A stretch of DNA of 37,624 nt from Sphaerochaetaceae bacterium (GCA_028532765.1 JAQQAR010000068.1:1-37624), one strand, 5' to 3'; shown: positions 7,996-15,520, counted from the stretch's first letter. Numbers and translations are program-made. Notes: generated by a model from the letters alone, not told the origin.

Positions 7996-9003
7996 CTATC
8001 CAATGAAGTTCAAACAAACTGGCTGCTCCACAATAATCCGATGATTGCATAATCCACACAGTCCTGTCCTGCGGTTGATAGGGTAGCTGGTAATTGAGTT
8101 GCTGCTGCCGTTTGCAACCACGAGATGAGCACCGGAAGGCGAGAAGGTAAAATTTCGGGGTTCCTTTTCTGTCTTGCAGTGGCCTATGAAACGCAATGTT
8201 CCATTCTTGTTTTCACAACGGTAGATTGCAATGCTGTCGTGTCCCCGATTGGAACAGTAGAGAAAGCGATACTTTTCATCAAAATGGATGTCAGCCACGG
8301 TGTTTTCTTTTTTGTACCCAGGTTCTAACGTGCTGATTCGTTGTATCAGGACTGGTTGATTGGAAAGTCTGTATACTAAAACTTCAGATGAGAGTTCACT
8401 GGCTACGTAGAGAAACTTCTCATCCTTTGATAGTTCAAGGTGTCTGGGGCCACTTCCTGGTGGGGTAATGATAGTTCCTTTCTCTGCCATATCACTTTGA
8501 TACCAAAGAACTCTGTCCAGTCCCAGGTCGGCTACAAAGAATGAGCTTCCATCCTTGGTGAATCTGCTGCTGTGGATATGGGATCGTTCTTGGCGGGTAG
8601 GGTGGGTTCCCTTGCCAGTGAAGGATTTCTGGAAAAGTAAGGTAGGTGTCTCCAATACAGAGAAGATGGTAAGCACTCCGTCTGCATAGTTGGAAACGAT
8701 AAGCATCGAATGATCGGGGCTGAGTGAAAGATGACAGGGAGAACCTCCTCCGGTTGGAAGGGTGTAGAGTAGTTTGCAGGTATGGTTCGGATACACTTGG
8801 ATGGCGTATACATGCCCGTCTGTCTCTGTCTCACTGACGCTGTAAAGAATGTTTCTCTCAGCATCAAAACACTGGAAGGTTGGTTGTTCTATTTTCATGG
8901 AACCGGAGTGATAGGTCATAATTCCCATTCGTTCATCAAAGAGAAAGCAGTTCAGCCCCTCCACAGAATCAGAGACCCTGCTACCAACAACCAGTGTTTC
9001 CAT
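7996..9003 (-). CDS. Lactonase-family beta-propeller (6-phosphogluconolactonase type)
   Basis: A 335-residue protein of the YbhE/Pgl lactonase family (seven-bladed beta-propeller). Recognisable blocks are PTFQCFDAERNILYSVSE, GGGSPCHLSLSPD, the HPTRQERSHIHSSRF segment with clustered histidines, FVADLGLDRV and GSGPRHLELS. The reaction in characterised members is hydrolysis of 6-phosphogluconolactone, but many family members have other or unknown substrates. No signal peptide is seen, so it is cytoplasmic. A GAGGGA precedes the ATG. The gene stands alone, converging with the ABC operon, with an AT-rich upstream tract at 9040-9060 that probably holds its promoter. Confidence 0.8.
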   Translation of the reverse strand: METLVVGSRVSDSVEGLNCFLFDERMGIMTYHSGSMKIEQPTFQCFDAERNILYSVSETETDGHVYAIQVYPNHTCKLLYTLPTGGGSPCHLSLSPDHSMLIVSNYADGVLTIFSVLETPTLLFQKSFTGKGTHPTRQERSHIHSSRFTKDGSSFFVADLGLDRVLWYQSDMAEKGTIITPPGSGPRHLELSKDEKFLYVASELSSEVLVYRLSNQPVLIQRISTLEPGYKKENTVADIHFDEKYRFLYCSNRGHDSIAIYRCENKNGTLRFIGHCKTEKEPRNFTFSPSGAHLVVANGSSNSITSYPINRRTGLCGLCNHRIIVEQPVCLNFIG

Positions 9004-9095
9004 GAATATCCCTCATTTTTATCGATTACACCGAGTGTAGTATATATATAATAAATTATCTACATCACTCTCCCACATAAAACCAAAATACCCAC

Positions 9096-9124
9096 TGGAC
9101 AGCAATAGATTATTTCCGTATTAT
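9096..9124 (+). promoter_or_regulatory. Predicted promoter of tRNA-Val
   Basis: TGGACA (9096-9101), a 17-base spacer and TATTAT (9119-9124). Both boxes match the consensus at 5 of 6 positions. The expected start of transcription is about 8 bases before the tRNA. Confidence 0.7.
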
Positions 9125-9138
9125 AGTCAGAGTAATTC

Positions 9139-9210
9139 GGGCGCGTAACTCAGCGGGAGAGTGCTACCTTCACACGGTAGAAGTCGTTGGTTCAAACCCA
9201 ATCGCGCCCA
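9139..9210 (+). tRNA. tRNA-Val(CAC)
   Basis: A full cloverleaf can be folded by eye over 72 bases. The acceptor stem is GGGCGCG with CGCGCCC, the D stem ACTC with GAGT, and the anticodon stem CTACC with GGTAG around loop TTCACAC. The T stem is GTTGG with CCAAT around TTCAAAC, with discriminator A. Anticodon CAC reads valine codon GUG. The 3' CCA is not encoded. A terminator and a DUF4143-type ATPase follow downstream. Confidence 0.93.
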
Positions 9211-9240
9211 TTAGCAAATCTCTTATTTTTCGTTCATATG

Positions 9241-9277
9241 AAAGCCATCCTCTAGGAAAAAGAGAATGGCTTTTTAT
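9241..9277 (+). terminator. Terminator after tRNA-Val
   Basis: AAAGCCAT and ATGGCTTT form the base of a stem that continues with CTCT/AGAG, and a T-rich tail follows. It lies 30 bases after the tRNA. Confidence 0.75.
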
Positions 9278-9296
9278 TATTCTTTTTACTAATATA

Positions 9297-9354
9297 CGGA
9301 GATTGCAACCAATACTTGTAATCTCCGTAATCATAGGATACAATCTTCCTATGA
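9297..9354. promoter_or_regulatory. Two tandem inverted repeats at the start of the DUF4143 gene
   Basis: The first repeat is CGGAGATT (9297-9304) with AATCTCCG (9320-9327). The second is TCATAGGA (9331-9338) with TCCTATGA (9347-9354). All arms are perfect 8-mers, and the last contains the ATG of the ATPase gene. They may be operators or an mRNA fold that hides the start codon. Confidence 0.5.
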
Positions 9355-10547
9355 TCGTACGAAAAATTGAACCAGTGATAAGGCGCTTAATGGGCGAGTA
9401 TCCCGCTGTGACCATATTCGGCCCCCGCCAATGTGGCAAGACCACGTTGGCGCTTTCCCTGTACCCCGGTTTCTCTCACGCGAACCTCGAGGACTTGCAG
9501 ACTCGCAAGCTTGCTGAGGAAGATCCGTACGAATTTTTCATTCGGTATCCTGAACCTGTTATAATCGATGAGATCCAAAGGGTCCCATCGTTGCTAAGCC
9601 TTGTACAGGTCCGCATAGATGAACGCAAGGAGATGGGACAATATATCATCACGGGAAGTCAGCAGATACGTTTGCAGAATACGGTCTCGCAATCTCTTGC
9701 CGGACGCACTGCTGTAGTCAACCTGCTACCTTTGTCGCTGGATGAGTTGGCAAATGCAGGTATTGCCATGGACCGCGATCAGCAACTGGTCTCTGGATTC
9801 ATGCCTTATCTCTTCCAAGCTCCTGGGAGGACCCCATCCGACTACTACCGGAGCTACCTTACCACCTACGTGGAGAGGGATGTCGCATCGGTGGGAGCTG
9901 TCCATGACCTCTCGCGTTTCCTTGCTTTTCTTACACTTCTTGCGGGGAGGTGTGGCCAGTTGGTCAACAACTCGGCCTTGAGTGGCGAAGTTGGAGTCAG
10001 TAGCACGACAATAGGTTCCTGGCTTTCTATTCTTGAGGCATCGCATCTGGTGTATATCCTTAGGCCCTGGTTCACATCCCGCACCAGCCAAATTGTAAAG
10101 ACCCCAAAGATCTATTTCTGTGATGTCGGGTTTGCTGCGCATCTTCTAGGTATCAGCACTCCTGCCCAGATGAATAGGGATCCTCTTATGGGCAAGCTAT
10201 TTGAGAATATGATTGTAATGGAGGCGGTGAAAGCGCGCTACAACGCAGGTAAGAGCAACCAGCTGTACTTTTTCAGGAATAGCAACGGACTGGAAGTGGA
10301 CCTCTTGGTCGGGCAACAGAGAAAGCTCATTCCTTACGAGATTAAGAGCGGCAGAACTATGGATAGCAAGCACACGCTGAACCTAAAGAAGTTCATTTCC
10401 AAGTATCCTGATGATATCGCGGAAAACGGCGGTGTCATATATAGTGGGGAGTCAGTCGAGAGGTTCAAGGGGTATACATATCGCAATTTCCATGACTGTG
10501 CTCCGTTATTCGAGGATAACGCCCCCTCTTTTACTGTATCCTTCTAG
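9351..10547 (+). CDS. AAA-type ATPase with DUF4143 C-terminal domain
   Basis: A 398-residue protein with a Walker A, GPRQCGKTT (residues 24-32), Walker B-like PVIIDEIQ near residue 70, and the sensor segment ITGSQQ. The DUF4143 part follows: TYVERDVASVG and then a winged-helix-like GVSSTTIGSWLSILEASHLVY. Near the C terminus, FFRNSNGLEVDLLV and YEIKSG resemble the D and ExK parts of a PD-(D/E)XK nuclease fold. The frame is open from 9303, but the family normally starts close to the P-loop, so the ATG at 9351 is preferred. There is no good ribosome site, and the start codon sits in an inverted repeat. Proteins of this family are common, often horizontally spread, and of unclear function. The gene stands alone beside a tRNA. 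Confidence 0.85.
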   Translation: MIVRKIEPVIRRLMGEYPAVTIFGPRQCGKTTLALSLYPGFSHANLEDLQTRKLAEEDPYEFFIRYPEPVIIDEIQRVPSLLSLVQVRIDERKEMGQYIITGSQQIRLQNTVSQSLAGRTAVVNLLPLSLDELANAGIAMDRDQQLVSGFMPYLFQAPGRTPSDYYRSYLTTYVERDVASVGAVHDLSRFLAFLTLLAGRCGQLVNNSALSGEVGVSSTTIGSWLSILEASHLVYILRPWFTSRTSQIVKTPKIYFCDVGFAAHLLGISTPAQMNRDPLMGKLFENMIVMEAVKARYNAGKSNQLYFFRNSNGLEVDLLVGQQRKLIPYEIKSGRTMDSKHTLNLKKFISKYPDDIAENGGVIYSGESVERFKGYTYRNFHDCAPLFEDNAPSFTVSF

Positions 10548-10602
10548 TGACCATATTGTGCTATGTCAAGAGAAAATCCGTTAAAAGAAATCTTCACTCC
10601 CA

Positions 10603-10635
10603 CCAGCCTTCAGCCTGGCTTTTGCTTTTTCTAGG
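10603..10635 (+). terminator. Probable terminator of the DUF4143 ATPase gene
   Basis: CCAGCC-TTCA-GCCTGG forms a 6-bp stem with one mismatch, followed by CTTTTGCTTTTT. It lies 56 bases after the stop codon. Confidence 0.45.
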
Positions 10636-10679
10636 TGATGGTATGTGTTTTGGTGCTAGACTCTTGCTGAGTGGGCTAT

Positions 10680-11186
10680 TTATTGGCTAGAGATAATGGA
10701 TATCACAGGTATATTTACAGCAATATATGCAATGAGGAGCATTGAAAGGACGATTTTTTCTGATGTGATGAACCTTACGGGCTTCCAAAATTCCTTGTTG
10801 ATCAAATATCGGTGCCGCAACACTCCATAGGCAAAGAGCAGAATGAATCCTGCTAACAGAAAATACCCTTGGAGGATCAAAAAGTCTTCATAAAATAAGC
10901 CTATGAATTCCACGAGCATCTTTCCCATGATGAAGATCAGTATCCATGAACCATAGGTGTTCAATTCATTATCTCGTTGAGAGCGGCGTATGCTCTTTGA
11001 GAGAATCAGGAAGGCTGCAAGAGTAAGGCTGTTGATGACGAGTATGCGTATGCTCAGGAGAAAAGTCTTCTCTGCTTCGAGTCCTCGAAGCACCGGGATA
11101 ATTTGTGGAATGTTGTTGTAAAGGACCACATTGAGTACTAAAAGAATAATAGATAGAACGCTAGCTCCAATAGCAAGTTTTCTCAT
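10680..11186 (-). CDS. Hypothetical integral membrane protein
   Basis: A 168-residue protein with five predicted membrane helices (about residues 7-27, 45-65, 82-100, 103-121 and 144-165) separated by short polar loops. A GAGAGGGA precedes the ATG at 11186. I do not recognise a family. No partner gene is adjacent on the same strand. It lies between a DUF4143 ATPase and a tRNA 3' remnant, so it may belong to a small horizontally acquired segment. Confidence 0.65.
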   Translation of the reverse strand: MRKLAIGASVLSIILLVLNVVLYNNIPQIIPVLRGLEAEKTFLLSIRILVINSLTLAAFLILSKSIRRSQRDNELNTYGSWILIFIMGKMLVEFIGLFYEDFLILQGYFLLAGFILLFAYGVLRHRYLINKEFWKPVRFITSEKIVLSMLLIAYIAVNIPVISIISSQ

Positions 11187-11200
11187 GATCCCTCTCTAAT

Positions 11201-11222
11201 CTCCCGTGTACGGGATTCGAAC
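11201..11222 (-). other. tRNA 3'-end remnant
   Basis: Read on the minus strand, this stretch has a T-loop TTCGAAT, the 3' half of a T stem (CCCGT) and an acceptor-like ACACGGG. The matching 5' T-stem arm and the rest of a cloverleaf are missing. It looks like the last ~22 bases of a tRNA gene, as left by integration or deletion at a tRNA. Confidence 0.4.
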
Positions 11223-11757
11223 AAATTCTACGACACATCATCGAACACAACCTTCGTGCTGATAGTTCAAACTCAAAAGTACTCAAGAATATGTTTTCAA
11301 GCAACGCTTAACCCCACTGGTTGTGGTAATTTGGCCTACATATGGTATCGCCTCGTCGGTGAGCTGCGTGTAGCCACTCTGGCTGCACGATCGCTTGGGC
11401 TTGTAGGGCATGAGGGGGGGTACTCCTACGGGCAAAAAGAAAGCTCGGGAGGAATTCCCGAGCTCACGATTGGACTTGTCTGAGTGTACAGTAGCGTGCA
11501 AGACGAACTGAGCACAACTGTTATTTTCTGATAATTTAACGATTGGTTGCATGGCTAATTACTCGAGCACAGCTTGTTGCATCTTTATTAACGACAGCTA
11601 CTGGGGCCCCCCGTCTTAAAATGAAAACTACAGAAGTATATTTCTCTTAAGGAGAAACAATCCTTTGGTATTGGTGATTGGTATTCAAATACCATCAAGG
11701 TATTCTCTCTATGTATTAGAGCATACTGGTTTCTCTCCTGCCAAGTGGGGAAGGCAG
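11223..11757. other. Structured intergenic region without a convincing gene
   Basis: About 535 bases without a supported gene. It holds a hairpin GTGTAGCCA/TGGCTGCAC near 11370-11390. A second hairpin, AGCTCGGGA/TCCCGAGCT (11441-11463), is followed on the minus strand by a TTTCTTTTT tract, so it has the look of a minus-strand terminator. A cluster of GGTATT/AATACC motifs lies at 11665-11705, including the palindrome GGTATTCAAATACC. A short non-coding RNA on the minus strand between about 11640 and 11440 is possible but not recognisable as a known family. Confidence 0.35.
11441..11463 (-). terminator. Orphan terminator-like hairpin
   Basis: A 9-bp stem, AGCTCGGGA with TCCCGAGCT, around a 5-base loop. 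On the minus strand it is followed by TTTCTTTTTG. No minus-strand protein gene lies immediately upstream, so the transcript it would end is unknown. Confidence 0.5.
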
Positions 11758-11786
11758 TAGACGATATTACTAATTAGTAGTATATT
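11758..11786 (+). promoter_or_regulatory. Predicted marR promoter with operator in the spacer
   Basis: TAGACG (11758-11763), a 17-base spacer and TATATT (11781-11786). The spacer contains the perfect 12-bp palindrome TACTAATTAGTA (11768-11779), a size and position expected for a MarR-family operator. Only 6 bases separate the -10 from the marR ATG, so the transcript would start at or next to the start codon. Confidence 0.55.
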
Positions 11787-11792
11787 AGAAAT

Positions 11793-12242
11793 ATGAAGAA
11801 CAAAAAGTCGTATGGAGCCGATAATGATTTGAATTTGAAAGCCTTGGTAACACTTTCACGATGTTTCCAATCGGTGAGGCGACGCGAGATGAGGACCATC
11901 AAACAGGTAGGTCTAACAGCAGCCCAGTTTGGAGTGCTTGAGATTCTCTACCATAAAGGAAATCTTCGTATTGGGGAGATTCTTGAAGGTACGCTCTCCA
12001 CTGGCGGAAATATGACGGTGGTCATTGAGAATTTGGAAAAGACTGGATTTATAGTGAGATACCCCGATCCCCAGGATGGAAGGGCGAGTCTCATACGTAT
12101 AACCGAAAAGGGCTTTAAGCTGGTGGAAACCATGTTTCCCGGCCATGTAGCGAATATCGGTGGTATTTTCAGTGTATTGAGTACAGAAGAGAAACAACAG
12201 CTTGTTGAGCTGCTGAAGAAGCTTGGCTCTTCCAATGGATGA
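11793..12242 (+). CDS. MarR-family transcriptional regulator
   Basis: A 149-residue protein with the MarR winged helix. It shows GLTAAQFGVLEILYHKG, then IGEILEGTLSTGGNMTVVIENLEKTGFIVRY as the recognition region, and DPQDGRASLIRITEKG as the wing. Flanking helices would form the dimer. There is no Shine-Dalgarno sequence before the ATG, and the predicted -10 is only 6 bases away, suggesting a leaderless message. The gene is followed by wrbA, whose coding sequence begins 38 bases after the marR stop. Such pairs usually respond to quinones, oxidants or phenolic compounds. Self-repression through the palindrome 11768-11779 is inferred. Confidence 0.88.
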   Translation: MKNKKSYGADNDLNLKALVTLSRCFQSVRRREMRTIKQVGLTAAQFGVLEILYHKGNLRIGEILEGTLSTGGNMTVVIENLEKTGFIVRYPDPQDGRASLIRITEKGFKLVETMFPGHVANIGGIFSVLSTEEKQQLVELLKKLGSSNG

Positions 12243-12280
12243 CCAAGAGAATAGAACGATTAATTATTAGGAGTTTTGAT

Positions 12281-12889
12281 ATGGCTAAGGTAAATTTGGC
12301 AATAGTGTTTTATAGTATGGGTGGTTCGAACTATCAGATGGCAAAGTGGGCAGCCGAGGCGGCTAAGGAAGCTGGCGCTGAAGTGAAGCTGTTGAAGGTT
12401 GAGGAGCTTGCTCCCCAGTCCGCGATAGAGGGGAATCCTGCTTGGAAGGCTACCGTGGAGGCAACAAAGGATATTCCTGTTGCCACAGTGGATGATCTTG
12501 ATTGGGCCGATGCCATCATTTTCAGTACTCCAACGCGTTTCGGAGTTATGGCGTCTCAGATGAAGCAATTCCTCGATACAACAGGTGGGCTATGGGCTCA
12601 AGGTAAAACAGTAAACAAGGTGGTCAGCGCAATGTCTTCGGCACAGAATCCTCATGGTGGGCAAGAGGCTACCATCCTTTCCCTCTACACGGTCATGTAC
12701 CATTGGGGTGCTCTGGTAGCAGCTCCCGGTTATACAGATCCGGTATTATTCGCTGCTGGTGGTAATCCCTATGGGACTTCCGCCACCATCGGTCAGGATG
12801 GGAAGATTGTCGGTGATATTGAACCTGCGGTCAAACATCAGGCCAAGAGAACTGTCTCCGTGGCACAGGCATTCAAGAGCGGTAGATAG
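12281..12889 (+). CDS. wrbA: NAD(P)H:quinone oxidoreductase, flavodoxin-like WrbA
   Basis: A 202-residue flavodoxin-fold protein of the WrbA family, which reduces quinones by two electrons using FMN and NAD(P)H. Visible features are the phosphate-binding start VNLAIVFYSMGGSNYQMAK, the FMN-contacting STPTRFGVMASQMKQFLD, and the family block with SSAQNPHGGQEATILSLYT and HWGALVAAPGY. The frame opens earlier, at 12239, but AGGAG at 12269-12273 sits 7 bases before the ATG at 12281 and the family begins there. It is cytoplasmic. Co-transcription with the upstream MarR regulator is likely. A long hairpin terminator follows. Confidence 0.92.
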   Translation: MAKVNLAIVFYSMGGSNYQMAKWAAEAAKEAGAEVKLLKVEELAPQSAIEGNPAWKATVEATKDIPVATVDDLDWADAIIFSTPTRFGVMASQMKQFLDTTGGLWAQGKTVNKVVSAMSSAQNPHGGQEATILSLYTVMYHWGALVAAPGYTDPVLFAAGGNPYGTSATIGQDGKIVGDIEPAVKHQAKRTVSVAQAFKSGR

Positions 12890-12942
12890 AAAGAGTCATA
12901 TGGTTCATTATCCCCCAAGATGAGGGTAGTGAATGATAATTA

Positions 12943-13009
12943 AGGTACCGTACCCATATGGGCAACAAAGAAGACAAAAGCTTCTGCCCCATGGGACGGT
13001 ACTTTTTTT
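12943..13009 (+). terminator. Long hairpin terminator after wrbA
   Basis: GTACCGT (12945-12951) pairs with ACGGTAC (12996-13002). Inner pairing continues through CCCAT/ATGGG, GGGCA/TGCCC and GAAG/CTTC, and seven T residues follow. It is a long, nearly continuous stem. Confidence 0.85.
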
Positions 13010-13374
13010 CAAAAATGTCGGTATTCTGAGAGTTGTCGACGGTGTATCCCTGCTACGTAGAAGAGGCGCTCCTTTCTAGCTGCATAAGTCCAATATGAGT
13101 AGGCCTCTTCGAAGGCCTTTTGTGGTTAGTACTTCTATCAACCATTTACTCAAGCGGTCGTGCAAACTTCACTAAAGATAATGTGCCGTGCAACATATCC
13201 CATGTTGGAGATTCAATGCTTGTCCTGAGAGGATATTGGATGAACTTGCTCTGTTGTTATAAAGCAGGAACAAATACTGTTATTGATAAGAATGGGACAC
13301 TTACAACAAATGTCCCATCGATTTCAGACACGATTGTCTGGCTGTCTTGATCATCGAGTAGAAGGAAACCCAGA
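13010..13374. other. Intergenic region with one orphan hairpin
   Basis: No supported gene. AGGCCT-CTTCGA-AGGCCT followed by TTTTG (13101-13122, + strand) looks like a second terminator but has no recognisable gene before it. Short frames on either strand lack ribosome sites and family features. Confidence 0.4.
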
Positions 13375-14085
13375 TTATTCAGATATATTGAAAGAAATAG
13401 TATCGGGGTTGTATCCGGCTTTGGCAAATCTGAGATAGTACAACATATCAGTAAAAGTACCATCTTGTAGACTGATAGCGTATTCACCGGCAGACACATT
13501 CTCATCTTCAGCATGACAGTCTGTAAAACTGAATTCCAATGGAGATCCATCCATCGCAAATAGCAAGAAGTCGTTTGCAGTTAAATCGGTCATTCTCTCA
13601 ATACTTTCTGAAGAAATCGTTTCCAATACGGTAAAATTTATCTCATTTGCATCATCAAAGAAAATTGTGACCTCTGTATCGGTTTCATTAATCCTGCTTG
13701 CAAAAGTAAATGATTCAGTCTCAGCAATAATAGTTGGAGATAGATGATCACCGGTATACATCTTGAAAACATATTCTCCAGTATGATTAAAATCAGCAAG
13801 CATTACCAAAGTAAGGGAATCAGAAGTTGAATCGAGCAAACCGTAATGTGCGATTCGGTTAGGACTTTCCTCATCAGTAAATACATCTATCTCATAATCC
13901 GTAGAATCAAAAGTAATAGTACGTGGAGGGGTAAAAGTGAAATCTCTGGTAAATTCTATGGTGAGACTATCTTTTCCTACTGAATAGTCCGAAATCCCGA
14001 ATTCTGCGAGATTTTCAGCCTCTTTACATCCGCTAATCATCACTATCACAAGGATTGCCAGGAGAGCTACGTATTGCTTCTTCAT
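13375..14085 (-). CDS. Hypothetical lipoprotein
   Basis: A 236-residue protein with a lipoprotein signal: MKKQYVALLAILVIVMISGC, with the lipid-carrying cysteine at residue 20. The rest is acidic, threonine-rich and beta-strand-like, with repeated phrases of the type TITFDSTDYEIDVF and VTIFFDDANEINF that suggest Ig-like or beta-sandwich modules. An open frame runs upstream to 14367, but AGAGAGG lies 7 bases before the ATG at 14085, and only this start gives a lipoprotein signal. It is probably anchored in a membrane, facing the periplasm or the cell surface. I recognise no family. It is divergent from the sugar ABC operon. Confidence 0.7.
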   Translation of the reverse strand: MKKQYVALLAILVIVMISGCKEAENLAEFGISDYSVGKDSLTIEFTRDFTFTPPRTITFDSTDYEIDVFTDEESPNRIAHYGLLDSTSDSLTLVMLADFNHTGEYVFKMYTGDHLSPTIIAETESFTFASRINETDTEVTIFFDDANEINFTVLETISSESIERMTDLTANDFLLFAMDGSPLEFSFTDCHAEDENVSAGEYAISLQDGTFTDMLYYLRFAKAGYNPDTISFNISE

Positions 14086-14464
14086 AATCATACCTCTCTT
14101 CTGATGTATCTTCTTATAGGCCCTTTTAACTATATCATGAAGGTAGATATTACATACAATAATTCGCAGAAAATGATATCGTTGACAGGTGAAACTGTGA
14201 ACAAGGTTTTCAGAACTGGTACAATTGTTTGAGCAAAATTGTTGATGGTCCATCAAATACCGTAAGAAAACAAACCTTCTTAAGAAAATAACATACCTTT
14301 TCTCTCCTTTCTCGAGATTTGGCTTGAAAGCGTAAGATATCTTACCAAACTCAATAGAATACCTCATGTACTTCTGACATACCCGACCTTAGGATTTTAT
14401 TACTAGATGCGGCGTTGCCGCAAAAAAACAATCTATTTTTATGATTCCTTAAAAGGAGGGACAC
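14086..14464. other. Divergent intergenic region before the sugar operon
   Basis: About 380 bases between the lipoprotein and the sugar ABC operon. No gene is supported. It contains the perfect 6+3+6 palindrome at 14408-14422 and an AAAGGAGGG ribosome site (14453-14461). A weak promoter candidate, CTGACA with a T/A-rich -10 about 17 bases later, lies just before the palindrome. Confidence 0.4.
14408..14422. promoter_or_regulatory. Palindrome upstream of the sugar ABC operon, candidate operator
   Basis: TGCGGCGTTGCCGCA has perfect 6-base arms and a 3-base centre, 42 bases before the ATG. It is followed by A residues rather than T residues, so it is not a + strand terminator. An operator or a 5'-UTR structure is more likely. 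Confidence 0.35.
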
Positions 14465-15451
14465 ATGAAAAAAACTCTAGGCATTTTATTGGTTCTGGTA
14501 ATACTGGGATCGGGCGCTCTGTTCGCCGCTGGTGTGCAAGAATCTGGTCTAACTAAGGTTGGTATTGTAAATCTACCACCAGAAGAATCCGGATATCGTC
14601 AGGCTAATGTTGAAGACATGAATGCTGTATTCTCAGAAGCAAACGGCTATGACGCAAAACAGACCAACACCATGGACAACAGCGAGCAGATCGCTGCAGC
14701 AAAAGGCTACATCCGAGACGGAGTGGACTACCTTTTGATCTCAGCAGCAAACGCTTCTGGATGGGATGACACCTTGAAGTCCGCAAAGGATGCTGGAATT
14801 CAGGTAATTCTCTTTGACCGTGCAATTGACACCGACCCTTCCAATTACCAGGCCGCTATTCTCTCTGACATGGCCTATGAAGGTGAAAAGGCAGTGGAAT
14901 GGGTATTGGGACTTGATCTTGATGAGATCAACCTGATCCTTATTCGCGGACAGATGGGTTCTGCAGCAGAAATTGGCCGAAGTGCAGCAGTACTGGACGC
15001 CGCAAAAGCAGGCAAACTCAACATAGTTGCCGATGGAACCGGTGGAGACAGCTGGAGCCTTGAAGAAGCCCGTAAAGTTGTTGAAGCAGCAATTGCCGCT
15101 GGCAAGGATTTCAACGTCATCTACGCTCAGAACGATGGTATGGCACAAGGTGCCGTGCAGGCTCTTGAAGCAGCTGGAATCAGCCATGGTAAGGGTGGAA
15201 AGGTCAAGGTTATTGGATTTGACTTCAACCGCTTTGCACTCAGAAACGTACAGGCTGGTTACTGGGATGCTGACATGCAATGTAACCCACGTCAGGCAGC
15301 TCAGATCTCTGAATGGATCAAGAGTGGAAAGATGCCCAGTGGCATAGTCTACCAGGAAGAGTTGCTCTTAACTACTGATACGATTACCGATGAACTCATC
15401 GAGAAATGGGGAATCAATGCCGATCCAGGTAAAGGCGTAATCACAAGGTAA
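14465..15451 (+). CDS. Sugar ABC transporter substrate-binding protein
   Basis: A 328-residue type I periplasmic binding protein (ribose/galactose/galactofuranose class). A signal peptide, MKKTLGILLVLVILGSGALFA, is probably cleaved near residue 22. The core shows the expected order: VGIVNLPPEESGYRQANVEDM, then AAAKGYIRDGVDYLLISAA, ILFDRAID, VIYAQNDGMAQGA and VKVIGFDFNRF. AAAGGAGGG precedes the ATG. It captures a monosaccharide outside the membrane and delivers it to the two permeases. A hairpin after its stop (15486-15520) separates it from the ATPase gene. The exact sugar is not readable; similarity of the whole operon to ytfQRT-yjfF favours galactofuranose or a related pentose/hexose. Confidence 0.85.
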   Translation: MKKTLGILLVLVILGSGALFAAGVQESGLTKVGIVNLPPEESGYRQANVEDMNAVFSEANGYDAKQTNTMDNSEQIAAAKGYIRDGVDYLLISAANASGWDDTLKSAKDAGIQVILFDRAIDTDPSNYQAAILSDMAYEGEKAVEWVLGLDLDEINLILIRGQMGSAAEIGRSAAVLDAAKAGKLNIVADGTGGDSWSLEEARKVVEAAIAAGKDFNVIYAQNDGMAQGAVQALEAAGISHGKGGKVKVIGFDFNRFALRNVQAGYWDADMQCNPRQAAQISEWIKSGKMPSGIVYQEELLLTTDTITDELIEKWGINADPGKGVITR

Positions 15452-15485
15452 GTATTTGTAATCACAACAAAGTAGTATTTGCAGT

Positions 15486-15520
15486 GCGGTGCGTAGAAAT
15501 GATTCTACATGCCGCACCGC
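15486..15520 (+). terminator. Intra-operon hairpin after the binding-protein gene
   Basis: GCGGTGCG pairs with CGCACCGC, and an inner stem TAGAA/TTCTA continues it. There is no T tract. In binding-protein operons such hairpins protect the 3' end of the first cistron or partly terminate, giving more binding protein than membrane parts. Confidence 0.6.

Noticed and set aside
9170-9445. Minus-strand 91-codon frame ending MGAIGFEPTTSTV
   Set aside because: Its C-terminal end is the antisense of the tRNA-Val gene; GFEPTT-type endings are a known false-gene signature of tRNA antisense strands.
11283-11552. Minus-strand 89-codon frame across the orphan hairpin
   Set aside because: It reads through a strong hairpin, has no ribosome site, and its composition is unlike a real protein.
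13120-13350. Plus-strand 76-codon frame after the orphan hairpin
   Set aside because: TTG start without a ribosome site, Cys-rich irregular sequence, no family resemblance.
13257-13559. Minus-strand frame overlapping the end of the lipoprotein, considered as a frameshifted continuation
   Set aside because: The lipoprotein already ends plausibly, and the overlapping part is a shifted reading of its coding sequence.
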